Source: Chloroflexota bacterium (GTDB taxonomy: Bacteria; Chloroflexota; Dehalococcoidia; Bin125). Taken from it: DNA of 32,720 nucleotides. This document shows positions 24,470 to 32,545 of this stretch, piece after piece. Below the pieces are notes generated by a model, which did not search any database, was not told the origin of the DNA, and saw nothing but the letters and a program-made list of their open reading frames with translations. Positions within the stretch are counted from its first letter, which is position 1. Every line of letters starts with the position of its first letter. Location of the stretch: contig QGNQ01000026.1 in NCBI GenBank assembly GCA_003228175.2, positions 1 through 32,720 of the forward strand, in the 5' to 3' direction. The translations under genes and the position numbers were made by a program.

Positions 24470-25558
24470 ATGCAGGTCACGAACGTCAAGGTGGAGGTGA
24501 TCAACTGGGAGACGCCGCCGTGGCAGGCTGGGACGCAGCAACGCTTCGGCGGCAAGACCGAGCTCGGCATCGTGACGGTGGAGACCGACGCCGGCATTGC
24601 TGGGCACTCCTTCCTCAGCCGGCCGGGCCATCACGCCAAGCCGCTGCTGGACATCGCGAAACCCAAGGTGATGGGCCGGAATCCGCAGGACATCGGCGCG
24701 ATCTGGTGGGATTTATGGCGCGCGAACCGCTCCATTCACACCTCCGTCATGGGCGCCATCGACGTGGCGCTGTGGGACATCAACGGCAAGATCGCGGGGC
24801 AGCCGATCCATCGGCTCCTGGGGACGTGCAAGGACTCGGTGCCGGTGTATTCCAGCACGGCGTTTCACGAGTCGGCGGAGGAGTACGCGGAGGAGGCGAT
24901 CCGGTTCAAGGAGATGGGTTGGATGGCGCACAAGATCCATCCGCATACGGATCCGGCGATCGATGTGGGGATCTGCCAGGCGGTGCGGGAGGCCGTGGGC
25001 GACGAGATGATCCTGATGCTGGATTCGATGTGGGCCTATCAGTACGAGGACGCGTTGCGCGTCGGTCGCGCCATCGAGGACCTCGGCTTCTACTGGTACG
25101 AGGACCCGCTCGTCGACGAGGACATCTACAACTACGTCAAGCTGCACCAGAAGCTCGACATCCCCATCATGTCCACCGAGTTCGCCCCCGGCCGCTTCTA
25201 CGGGATGGCGCAGTGGATCACCTCCTACGCCACCGACATTCTTCGCGGCGACGTCGCCGTCACCGGCGGCATCACCCCGCTGGTGCGTCTCTGCCACCTC
25301 GCCGAGGGCTTCAACATGAAGTGCGAGATCCACCACGGGGGCAACTCGCTCAACAACGTCGCGAATCTGCACGTGATCATGGCCGTGCCGAACTGCGAGT
25401 TCTTCGAATACTTCCCCAGCACGGGCTCGCTGCTGTACGGCTTGGCCGAGGAGATCGACATGACCGGCGGGGTCGTGCAAGCGCCGACGGGCGCCGGGTT
25501 GGGCTACGAGATCGACTGGGATCTCGTCAAGCGGGAGCACATCGCGACGCTGGAGTAG
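24470..25558 (+). CDS. Enolase-superfamily (MR/MLE) enzyme 2
   Basis: A 362-residue mandelate racemase/muconate lactonizing family protein, divergent from the NIPSNAP operon. Candidate catalytic and metal residues are K155 (AHKIHPH), D185 (MLDSMW), E211 (WYEDPL), E237 (MSTEF) and H288/H289 (CEIHHGG). The lysine-plus-histidine pair resembles racemase/dehydratase subgroups acting on sugar acids. It differs clearly from the 21719 enzyme (ligand pattern, length), so it is not a recent copy. GAGGGAG lies just before the ATG. Function is likely dehydration or epimerisation of a hydroxy acid; substrate not predictable. Confidence 0.85.
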   Translation: MQVTNVKVEVINWETPPWQAGTQQRFGGKTELGIVTVETDAGIAGHSFLSRPGHHAKPLLDIAKPKVMGRNPQDIGAIWWDLWRANRSIHTSVMGAIDVALWDINGKIAGQPIHRLLGTCKDSVPVYSSTAFHESAEEYAEEAIRFKEMGWMAHKIHPHTDPAIDVGICQAVREAVGDEMILMLDSMWAYQYEDALRVGRAIEDLGFYWYEDPLVDEDIYNYVKLHQKLDIPIMSTEFAPGRFYGMAQWITSYATDILRGDVAVTGGITPLVRLCHLAEGFNMKCEIHHGGNSLNNVANLHVIMAVPNCEFFEYFPSTGSLLYGLAEEIDMTGGVVQAPTGAGLGYEIDWDLVKREHIATLE

Positions 25559-25577
25559 GGCGAACCGGGCGTCGCGC

Positions 25578-26375
25578 CTAGTAGTGAATGGCGCGGCCGA
25601 CGCCGCCGCCGACAGCGATCGCGTCGCCGTTGATTGCGACGCTCAGCGGCGAGGCCAGGAACGTCACGACGTTGGCCACGTCGGCGGCGTCGATGGCGCG
25701 GCGGATGGAGTTGTTCTCGGTGAGCTCGGCGCGTAGCTCGTCGATGGGGCGGCCGCTGTCGGCGGCGCGCGCCGCGAGCACCTCCGCGGTGCGCTCCGTC
25801 ACGGTCAGGCCGGGATGGACGACGGTGACGTTGATGCCGTCGGGGCCGAAGGTGTCGGCGAGGTTCTTGGTCAGGGCGGCGACGGAGACGTTGCGGATGC
25901 TGCCGACGAGTGCGCCGGATTGGCGGGCGGCGAGGCCGCTGATGTTGACGATGCGGCCCCAGCCACGCTCGCGCATGTGCGGTGCGACGGCGCGGGCGCA
26001 GCGCAGGTAGCCCAGAACCTTGACGTTCATGTCTTGCCAGAAGACTTCATCCAGCTCGTCGATGGTGGGGGGCTTGGCCTGGCCGCCGGGCTGGGCGGCG
26101 TTGTTGACGAGGATGTCGATGCGGCCGAACTCGGCCTTGGCTTGATTGACCATGGCGCGCACGGCGGCATCGTCGCCGGTGTCGCAGACGATGGGGATGG
26201 CGCGGCGGCCGGTCGCTTGGGCGATTTCGTCGGCGGTGGCGAGAAGCGGCGCTTCGGTGCGCGCGGCCAGCGCGATGTCGACGCCTTCGGCGGCGAGGGC
26301 GAGGGCGATGGCCTTGCCGATGCCGCGGCTGCCGCCGGTGATGATGGCTGTGCGGTTGGTCAGTTGGAGGTCGAT
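25578..26375 (-). CDS. SDR lacking the YxxxK motif, with non-canonical AUC start
   Basis: A 265-residue short-chain dehydrogenase fold. TGGSRGIG (13-20) and NNAAQPGG (91-98) are intact, and NISG gives Ser 146. Where classical SDRs have YxxxK the sequence reads GSIRN (158-162), so both Tyr and Lys are missing, while LTKNLA and VHPG are normal. No ATG, GTG or TTG exists in frame near the expected N-terminus. The codon before DLQLTNRTAIIT is ATC (26373-26375), preceded by GGGAG at 6-base spacing, so AUC may be used, or CUG at 26363. A base error (ATC for ATG) is equally possible. It follows the PhyH gene by 13 bases, so coupling is likely. Confidence 0.82.
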   Translation of the reverse strand: MDLQLTNRTAIITGGSRGIGKAIALALAAEGVDIALAARTEAPLLATADEIAQATGRRAIPIVCDTGDDAAVRAMVNQAKAEFGRIDILVNNAAQPGGQAKPPTIDELDEVFWQDMNVKVLGYLRCARAVAPHMRERGWGRIVNISGLAARQSGALVGSIRNVSVAALTKNLADTFGPDGINVTVVHPGLTVTERTAEVLAARAADSGRPIDELRAELTENNSIRRAIDAADVANVVTFLASPLSVAINGDAIAVGGGVGRAIHY

Positions 26376-26388
26376 GGGGGGCTCCCGG

Positions 26389-27237
26389 CTAGGGTGTTGC
26401 GTCGGCGGGTTTGGCGGGGATTCGCTCGCCCAGGGGGCGGGGGTGGTTGGCCCAGTGCCCGCTGGGATCGGTTCCGCGGCAAATGATGGAGTGTTGGTTC
26501 CAGCCCTGGAAGGCGCGGACGTCGGAGGAGAGGAAGCGCATGGCGAGGCCGCAGCGGCGGCGGGGGGAGTCGTTGGGCTCGGAGCCGTGCAGGATCCAGT
26601 CGCTGTGCAGGGAGATCTGTCCGGCGCGGAGTTCGAGCCCAACGGGGGCGTCGCCGTAATCCTGGGGGTTGGGGACGGTCTGGTTGAGGACGTTGTTTTC
26701 CTGGGCCGCACTGGGCTGGAAGGCGACTTGGGCGTTGTGGTGGGAGCGGGGGATAACTTGCAGGACGCCGTTGTCGGCGTCGACGTCGTCGATGGCGAGC
26801 CAGGCGCTGATCACCTTGCTGGGGGAGAGGGGCCAGTAGGAGGCGTCTTGGTGCCAGCTCACGCGTTTGCCGTCGCCGGGGAGTTTGGCGAAGAAGTGGC
26901 TGTGGCGCAGGATGACGGTCTCGCCGAGCATGTCTTGGACGTAGTCGAGGATGCGGCTGTCGGTGACGATGTCCCAGACGCCGCGGCAGTGCTTGTGCCA
27001 GTTGGTGAGTTCGTAGCTGTTCCAGCCGGCGTCGGTGGCCTGGGCGAGGAGGTCATCGAAGTAGCCGCGGATGGCCGAGATTTCGTCGGTTGAGAAGATG
27101 TCGAAGGGGAAGAGATAGCCCTGGTCGTTGTACTGGCTGATCTGCGCGGGGGTGAGCCGACGGGGCTGATTGACGCCGAGGGGGACGAAGCGCAGATCGC
27201 GGTCGAGTTCTGGGTAGGCGTCGGTGACTTGGGGCAT
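26389..27237 (-). CDS. Phytanoyl-CoA dioxygenase (PhyH) family
   Basis: A 282-residue Fe(II)/2-oxoglutarate-dependent oxygenase. The metal triad is H129 and D131 in SWHQDASYW and H217 in LHGSEPNDSPRRR. The Arg cluster (R226-228) that follows would bind 2-oxoglutarate. Bacterial members hydroxylate diverse small molecules and halogenated or methylated compounds, so phytanate is not implied. ATG 27237 has an AGGAC site upstream. It sits between the unknown 572-residue gene and an unusual SDR. The three may work on the same substrate, for example hydroxylation followed by oxidation. Confidence 0.9.
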   Translation of the reverse strand: MPQVTDAYPELDRDLRFVPLGVNQPRRLTPAQISQYNDQGYLFPFDIFSTDEISAIRGYFDDLLAQATDAGWNSYELTNWHKHCRGVWDIVTDSRILDYVQDMLGETVILRHSHFFAKLPGDGKRVSWHQDASYWPLSPSKVISAWLAIDDVDADNGVLQVIPRSHHNAQVAFQPSAAQENNVLNQTVPNPQDYGDAPVGLELRAGQISLHSDWILHGSEPNDSPRRRCGLAMRFLSSDVRAFQGWNQHSIICRGTDPSGHWANHPRPLGERIPAKPADATP

Positions 27238-27332
27238 GACGGGCGGTCCTGTCTCGATACGGTGGGGGGGCCTGCGTTGCGCCGTCCCGTGGGGCCGCCC
27301 TGGATCGCCCGGTCGACCGGTGTGGGGCGGGG

Positions 27333-29051
27333 CTAGGAGTCGCCGACAGGGTCCGCGACGAGCTCGACCTCGATGTCGTCGAGGAAGGCCTCGGCGGGGT
27401 CGTCGCCGCCGGCGGGCTCGGCGTCGGTGGGCAGGCCGAAGGCGTCGCCGTAGTGGCGGAGCAACTCGAACTGGTCGCCGTACTTGATGTGCCCGGCGGT
27501 GTGGTGGGCGGAGGCGAGGAGGAGGGTGTCGCGGAAGGGCGAGCTGGTGCGGCGGTAGTCCTCCAGGATGCAGAGTCCCAGCTCCTGGTTGTGAGGGTCG
27601 TTGCCCTGCTTGGCGGCGCCGACGGCGAGGGTTTCGATGAGCGGCTGGCGATCGCTGCCGTTGTTGAGGTAGGCCTGGGTCCAGTCGACGCTGCCGTCGA
27701 GGTCGAGAGTGAGGAGGGCGTGCTCGAGGCGCTGCAGGATCTGGGGGCCGGACAGGGATTCGGCGGCGGCGGGCGGCTTCACTTGTCGGGGGCCGTTGAC
27801 GACGCCGTCGTCCACGAAGAAGCGGTCGCGGGCGCGGATGTAGCGGGCGCCTTGGTTGATGAAGTTGGCCGCGACGAAGAGCAGCTTGGTGCGGTGCGGG
27901 TGGTCGAAGTTGTCGAAGAACCAGGTGACCATGTTGCAGTATTCGACAGCGTGCTGGGGCATGCCGAACGCGTGGGGGGCGCGGGTCTCCATGAGGACGC
28001 GGGCGGCGGCGATCTGAATGGCATCCATGACGGAGCGCGGCGCGCGACCGGCGCGGAGGAGGGCGATCAGCGGGTCGATGAAGTGCGATTCGTCGCCGCG
28101 CATGATGACGTGGATCAGGGCCTCCGCCTCCGGCTCCGAGACGGGGGTCGTGTTGGCGAAGAGCCGGCGGTCGGTGTCGCTGGCGACGGTCGCGGCCAGC
28201 GACGAGGAAGGGCTGGCGTCCTCCAGCTCATACTGCATGATCTGGCAGGCGGCCTCAAAGTTGGAGTACCAGCGGGGTCCCACGGCGAGGTCCGGCACGG
28301 CGGCGTAGATCACGTGATGGGCGTTGTCCCAGCCAATGGCGCGCCCCAGCTCGATGAGGGAGCGCTGGCGGTAGGACTTGTGGCCGGTGGTGAAGGAGCG
28401 ATTCCAGATCATGCGGTCCTGGACGTCCATGAGGCCGGCGAACATGGTGTGGGCGAGCAGCTCTTCGCGGCGCTCAGGGAGTTGCCAGAGGCCCAGCCAG
28501 AGCTTGTAGGCGTCGTCGACGTGGCCCCACTCGACGAGCCGCTGCCAGCGTTCGAGTTCCTCTTGGAACGATCCCTGGAGGGTGGCCGCTTCCTGGTCGT
28601 CCCAGTGCACGGCGGGTGCGGCGGGGCCGTCCGGGTGTGCGGATTCGTCATAGGTGCGGCGGGCGTAATGGCCGGGGACTTTGCCCAGAAGCTGGTTCCA
28701 GATGTCGAGGGAGCTGGGCACGTACCAGGCGGTCTGGGCCAGCGGCAGGTGCTTGAGCGGATCCGGCATGAGGTGCTGTAGCGAGAGGGTGGCTCGGGCG
28801 CTGAGGAGGGCGTGGTCGTTGTTGACGAAGCGGACGAAGCCGCCGTCCATGCGCTGGTGGTAAGGGACGTGCGTATAGGGCGCATGGATGCGCACGGTCT
28901 CGCTGAGGATCTCGGCGCTGGAGCGACCGGCGCGGATGAGGTCGTAGGTGACCTGGGTGGCGCCGGGTTGGTCGCGATCGAGGACGCGGTCGCGCAGGCG
29001 CGCGTAGGCGGTTTCGGTCTCGCGGTCGGTGATGGAGGGGGAGAGGGGCAT
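27333..29051 (-). CDS. Conserved-looking protein of unknown family
   Basis: A 572-residue soluble protein with no signal peptide, membrane helix or recognisable domain. It is rich in helices and in His and aromatic residues (for example VPYHQRMDGG, SFTTGHKSYRQRSL, NAHHVIYAA, ASAHHTAGHIKYGDQFELLRHYG). The C-terminal ~35 residues are acidic. The spread of His/Asp/Glu suggests a metal or cofactor site, but I cannot define one. ATG 29051 is preferred because AGGGA lies 8 bases upstream; ATG 29060 is possible. It lies 89 bases after the carboxymuconolactone-decarboxylase-like gene and 95 bases before PhyH, all on one strand, so it probably belongs to the Aio-like redox operon. Confidence 0.8.
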   Translation of the reverse strand: MPLSPSITDRETETAYARLRDRVLDRDQPGATQVTYDLIRAGRSSAEILSETVRIHAPYTHVPYHQRMDGGFVRFVNNDHALLSARATLSLQHLMPDPLKHLPLAQTAWYVPSSLDIWNQLLGKVPGHYARRTYDESAHPDGPAAPAVHWDDQEAATLQGSFQEELERWQRLVEWGHVDDAYKLWLGLWQLPERREELLAHTMFAGLMDVQDRMIWNRSFTTGHKSYRQRSLIELGRAIGWDNAHHVIYAAVPDLAVGPRWYSNFEAACQIMQYELEDASPSSSLAATVASDTDRRLFANTTPVSEPEAEALIHVIMRGDESHFIDPLIALLRAGRAPRSVMDAIQIAAARVLMETRAPHAFGMPQHAVEYCNMVTWFFDNFDHPHRTKLLFVAANFINQGARYIRARDRFFVDDGVVNGPRQVKPPAAAESLSGPQILQRLEHALLTLDLDGSVDWTQAYLNNGSDRQPLIETLAVGAAKQGNDPHNQELGLCILEDYRRTSSPFRDTLLLASAHHTAGHIKYGDQFELLRHYGDAFGLPTDAEPAGGDDPAEAFLDDIEVELVADPVGDS

Positions 29052-29140
29052 CGCTGTCATCCCTGCTGCGGGCCATTGCAGGGGATCTGGCCGCGCCCCG
29101 ATCCTAGTCGATCCGACGGTCTGTGGTGGCCGGAGCGGGG

Positions 29141-29491
29141 TTAGTCCGGTTCCAGCACGTCTTCCACCCAGGACCGGGCGCGCATCATGCTGGGGAAGCC
29201 GAGGGTGGTCGTTGCGAGCAGGGGCACGTGGCGAACGTCCTCGTCGGAGGCGCCGACTTCGCGCGCCAGGCGCGCGTGGGCGTGGGCGGCGCTTTCCAAG
29301 CCGGCGCCGATGGCGAAGGCGAGCTTGATGAGCTCCCGGGTGGGCGCGTCCAGCGGGCCACCCTGATGGGTGACCGACCCGAGTTGTTCGTAGGCAGCGA
29401 TGATCTGGGGATGCTGCTCAGCGAACTGGCGGTACTTGCCGGGTGGCGTCGTCTGGGGCTTCCGGCCGGGGTCGGTCAGTTGGGGGGGCAT
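29141..29491 (-). CDS. Carboxymuconolactone decarboxylase family (AhpD-like)
   Basis: A 116-residue all-alpha protein of the CMD/AhpD superfamily. The central helix pattern GAGLESAAHAHARLAREVG (62-80) is followed by HVPLLATTTLGFPS. The redox CxxC of true AhpD is absent; only H70 and H72 remain in that region. Peroxidase-type activity is therefore unlikely. Such CxxC-less members are often found next to oxidoreductases. GGAG lies 7 bases before ATG 29491. It follows the Aio-like large subunit by 54 bases. Confidence 0.85.
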   Translation of the reverse strand: MPPQLTDPGRKPQTTPPGKYRQFAEQHPQIIAAYEQLGSVTHQGGPLDAPTRELIKLAFAIGAGLESAAHAHARLAREVGASDEDVRHVPLLATTTLGFPSMMRARSWVEDVLEPD

Positions 29492-29545
29492 GAGGGTCTC
29501 CGGGGTTCACGATGCTGCGTCCAGTTTGGGGATCAGGGTGGCAGA

Positions 29546-32038
29546 TCAGATGAGATTGCGGGGCGCGAAGGGCATGACGCTGGGCAGATCGGTGGAGCCG
29601 ATGCGCGTCACTTTGGCCCGACCGAATTTGAACGGCTGGCGGGGGTTGATCGGCTGGCTGGCGGCGTCGGCGGTGATGACGGCGTTGGCGGGGGAGCCGG
29701 GGTAGTGGAACATGGCGAAGATGTTGCCCGGCTGGACGCCGTCCGTGATGTAGGCGACGGCCGTGTATCCGCCGGACGACAACGTGCCCTCCTGCGTGCG
29801 GACGCGGTCGCTCTCAACGGCGACCAGATCGCCGACCTCCACGCCGAGCCGTTCCGCGTCGGCGGGGTTCATCTCGATGAAGGAGACGGGGTAGCGCTGG
29901 ATCAGGTGTGGCTTGCGCTTGTCGTCATAGAGGCTTTGCCAGAGGTGATTGACGCGACCGCTGAGCACCCAGAACTCATCGTCGTTGGGGCCGAGGAGGG
30001 CGTTGCGGTCCGCGATTGCGTCCAGATCGACGAAGACGAAGTTGGACTTGCCGTTGGAGCCCTTGAACTTCATGTCGGTATGCAGGCGCGGGGTGCCCTT
30101 GAGGCCGCCGTCGACGATTTTGATCGGGGTCTGAATACCGGTGGTGCCCAGATCGCGCAGGATGTCGAGGGCCTTCTGATCGGTCTGCTGGGCGAATTCG
30201 ACGAGTTGGCTGTAGTCCTTGCGCCCGCTGGCGCGTGGCCCCGACTCCTCGAAGACTTCGTTGGAGTCGGCCCAGTCGAAGCCCTCGAAGCCCATCTTGC
30301 GGGCGACCTCGGCGACGGCGGCCCAGTCCGGACGCGCCTCGCCGGGCGGGTCCATGATCTTGCCGTACAGCCGCAGACGTCGTTCGGCGCTGTTGCGCGC
30401 GAAGTCCTCTTCGCCCCAGGTGGCGGCGGGTAGGACGAGGTCGGCGAACTCGGTGTTGTCGTTCTGGTAGATGTCGCTCTGGACGATGAACATGCCGCCG
30501 TTGCGCAGTCGTTGCTGGAGTTGGCCGACAACGCCGCTGGTGATGGCGGTGGTGAGCTGGGGATCAGTGCCGCGGGTCATTTCGCGCAGGCGCCGACCGA
30601 GGTAGTTGGAGGCGCCGGAGCCGTTGACCCAGTCGTTGCCGATCGACCAGACCATGCGGGTCTTGCCCTCGGTGGTCCAGCGGTCGCAGTCCATCTCGAC
30701 TTTTTGGCCGTTGAATTCAGTGGGTGACTTGTCCATGGGGTAGGAGGCGCCGCTTGCGCCGCCGCGTTGGTGGCCGCCCATGCGGGAGGTGGCGCGGCCG
30801 GGCTTGCCGCGGGCACCGATGAGGACGGAGAGATTGCCCAGGGCGGCGGTATTTTCGTAGTTGTGCGTCCAGTAGAGGCCCTTCTCGTAGAGGAGGGAGG
30901 ACTTGGGGCGCTCGCCGTTGACGGGTGCGGCGAGGAGCTCCGCGGCGCGCTCGATGCGATCGGCGGGGACGCCGGAGATGGCGGCGGCGTTGGCCAACGT
31001 GTAGGCGTCCTCCTGCACGATGGCGGCGCGCCACTCGTCCCAGGTGAGGCCGTGCAAGCGACGCCGCCAGCTGCCGTCATCGTCGAGCTCGGCGCGGGTC
31101 TGGGTGACGTAGTCGGCAATGAAGTCGCTGTCCTCCCAGCCGTTCTCCAGGATCTGGCGGGCGATTGCGCCGAGGACGTAGGCGTCGGTGCCGGGCTTGA
31201 CTTGCAGGTGCAGGCCGCCGTGGGCTTCCGCGTAGGCGGCGGTGAAGGTGCGCCGGGGGTCCATGTGGATGAGGGTTGCGCCGCCGGGCTGGATCCACTG
31301 CGTGAAGGCGACGGTCTTCGTCTCGTAGGGGTCGGTGCCGTTGATCAGGATGACGTCGGCCTCGCGGTAGTCCTCATAACTGGCGCTGAAAGCGTCGACG
31401 CCGCTGTCGTCCAGGCCGGGGGTGTCGGTGCCGCCGGCGGTGTTGTGGTGGGGGGCGGCGTTGGGCGTGCCGATGGCGCCGAAGGCGAACTTGGTGATGG
31501 CATAGGTGTTCTGGAAGTACTGGTAGGAGTAGTGCTTGAAGCCCATGGCGAGCTCGCCGAACTCGTCGACGGTGAAGCGGATCATCTGGGCGATGATGTC
31601 TGTGGCGCCGTCCCAGGAGATTGGCTGGAGGGTGCCGTTGACGCGGAGGAGGGGGCGCTGCAATCGATCGCGGGTGGGGCCGTCGGGCCGGTAGAGCTTG
31701 AGCGCCAGAGTGCCGCCGCGCACGCTGTGATTGCCGCCGACGTTGACGACATCCGCGTCCGGGTCTGGCATCACGAGGACGTGCTGGAGCGCACCATCGA
31801 TGGTGACGTTGGTGTGCATGTTCGGTGAGGGCCAGCGCCCGGAGAGCGTGGTGGTGGGGAAGCTGACGTTGAGCGCGTTGTCGGCGGCGCTGGGGCCGCC
31901 TTCGGAGCCGACGGGCCAGATGTAGGCCTTGTAGCCACAGGCGACGGGGCAGTATTCGCAGGCGGTGGTGACGACGCGCGCGTCCGGCGGGGGCAGGGGG
32001 ACGCGCGTCTTTGTGGTCTCAGCAGGTATTCCGGGCAT
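29546..32038 (-). CDS. Arsenite oxidase (AioA)-like molybdopterin oxidoreductase
   Basis: An 830-residue molybdopterin protein close in length and layout to arsenite oxidase large subunits (~826). CEYCPVACGY gives C27, C30 and C34, and NHSVRGG gives S105, the C3S pattern that holds a 3Fe-4S cluster in AioA. KGLYWTHNYENTAALGN and SRMGGHQRG match AioA block by block; R419 and H423 correspond to its arsenite-binding Arg and His. H198 matches His195, but the position of Glu203 is T206. IEMNPADAERLGV and the C-terminal pterin domain are intact. No Tat signal is seen; AioA travels with its Rieske partner, encoded just upstream. GAGGAGAG precedes ATG 32038. It may instead be an iodate-reductase relative or a new specificity. 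Confidence 0.85.
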   Translation of the reverse strand: MPGIPAETTKTRVPLPPPDARVVTTACEYCPVACGYKAYIWPVGSEGGPSAADNALNVSFPTTTLSGRWPSPNMHTNVTIDGALQHVLVMPDPDADVVNVGGNHSVRGGTLALKLYRPDGPTRDRLQRPLLRVNGTLQPISWDGATDIIAQMIRFTVDEFGELAMGFKHYSYQYFQNTYAITKFAFGAIGTPNAAPHHNTAGGTDTPGLDDSGVDAFSASYEDYREADVILINGTDPYETKTVAFTQWIQPGGATLIHMDPRRTFTAAYAEAHGGLHLQVKPGTDAYVLGAIARQILENGWEDSDFIADYVTQTRAELDDDGSWRRRLHGLTWDEWRAAIVQEDAYTLANAAAISGVPADRIERAAELLAAPVNGERPKSSLLYEKGLYWTHNYENTAALGNLSVLIGARGKPGRATSRMGGHQRGGASGASYPMDKSPTEFNGQKVEMDCDRWTTEGKTRMVWSIGNDWVNGSGASNYLGRRLREMTRGTDPQLTTAITSGVVGQLQQRLRNGGMFIVQSDIYQNDNTEFADLVLPAATWGEEDFARNSAERRLRLYGKIMDPPGEARPDWAAVAEVARKMGFEGFDWADSNEVFEESGPRASGRKDYSQLVEFAQQTDQKALDILRDLGTTGIQTPIKIVDGGLKGTPRLHTDMKFKGSNGKSNFVFVDLDAIADRNALLGPNDDEFWVLSGRVNHLWQSLYDDKRKPHLIQRYPVSFIEMNPADAERLGVEVGDLVAVESDRVRTQEGTLSSGGYTAVAYITDGVQPGNIFAMFHYPGSPANAVITADAASQPINPRQPFKFGRAKVTRIGSTDLPSVMPFAPRNLI

Positions 32039-32089
32039 CGGGTGCTCTCCTCAGGCGTCGTCTGGGGGCGTCGTCATAGGGGTGTGTGG

Positions 32090-32545
32090 TCAGGCGAGTT
32101 CGCCGTCGGCGAGGTTGTCGCGGTAGCCGTAAATGATGCCGAGGACACCGGTGGCGACGATGTCGCCGTTCTCCACTGTGAGCGTGATTTGGGGGAGGTT
32201 TTCTGTTGCCTGGCCGATGACGACCATGCCGCGCAGCGCGAGATCGAAGGTCGTGAAGTGGCAGGCGCAGGGGCCAACGACGCCGTGGTCGGCGCGGAAG
32301 AGGCTGCCGATGGGGCACCCCATGTGGGTGTAGAAGTCGCTCAAGGCGACGACGTCGCCGTCCTCGCCGACGCCGCCAGCCGCGGGCCGGCCGAGCTTGA
32401 CGAGGAAGTTGGTTTGGCCGACGAGGGGGTAGTCGAAGCGCACGGGCTCACCGATCCGCAGGTCGGAGAGGGACGCGACGGCCTTGCGTGGGAAGTCGCG
32501 CGGGATGATGCCGGCGACTTCGCCAGCGGTGGGATCAGTCTGGCC
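32090..32545 (-). CDS. AioB-like Rieske protein, 5' end missing
   Basis: At least 151 residues of a Rieske-type small subunit similar to AioB. FLVKLGRPAAGGVG, GQATENLPQITL and GIIYGYRDNLAD follow that family closely. The cluster motif is YTHMGCP...CACHF: the first Cys of CxH is Tyr (codon 32330-32332), while the His, the second Cys-xx-His and the disulfide Cys remain. The frame is open upstream of the GTG at 32443 through IIPRDFPRKAVASLSDLRIG, which fits the family, so GTG 32443 is not the start. Beyond 32545 the sequence becomes G-runs, and the Tat signal expected for AioB is lost there. It precedes the large-subunit gene by 51 bases. Confidence 0.8.
   Translation of the reverse strand, partial: GQTDPTAGEVAGIIPRDFPRKAVASLSDLRIGEPVRFDYPLVGQTNFLVKLGRPAAGGVGEDGDVVALSDFYTHMGCPIGSLFRADHGVVGPCACHFTTFDLALRGMVVIGQATENLPQITLTVENGDIVATGVLGIIYGYRDNLADGELA

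Noticed and set aside
29141-29491. AhpD-type alkylhydroperoxidase function
   Set aside because: The CxxC redox motif is absent, so only the superfamily is called.
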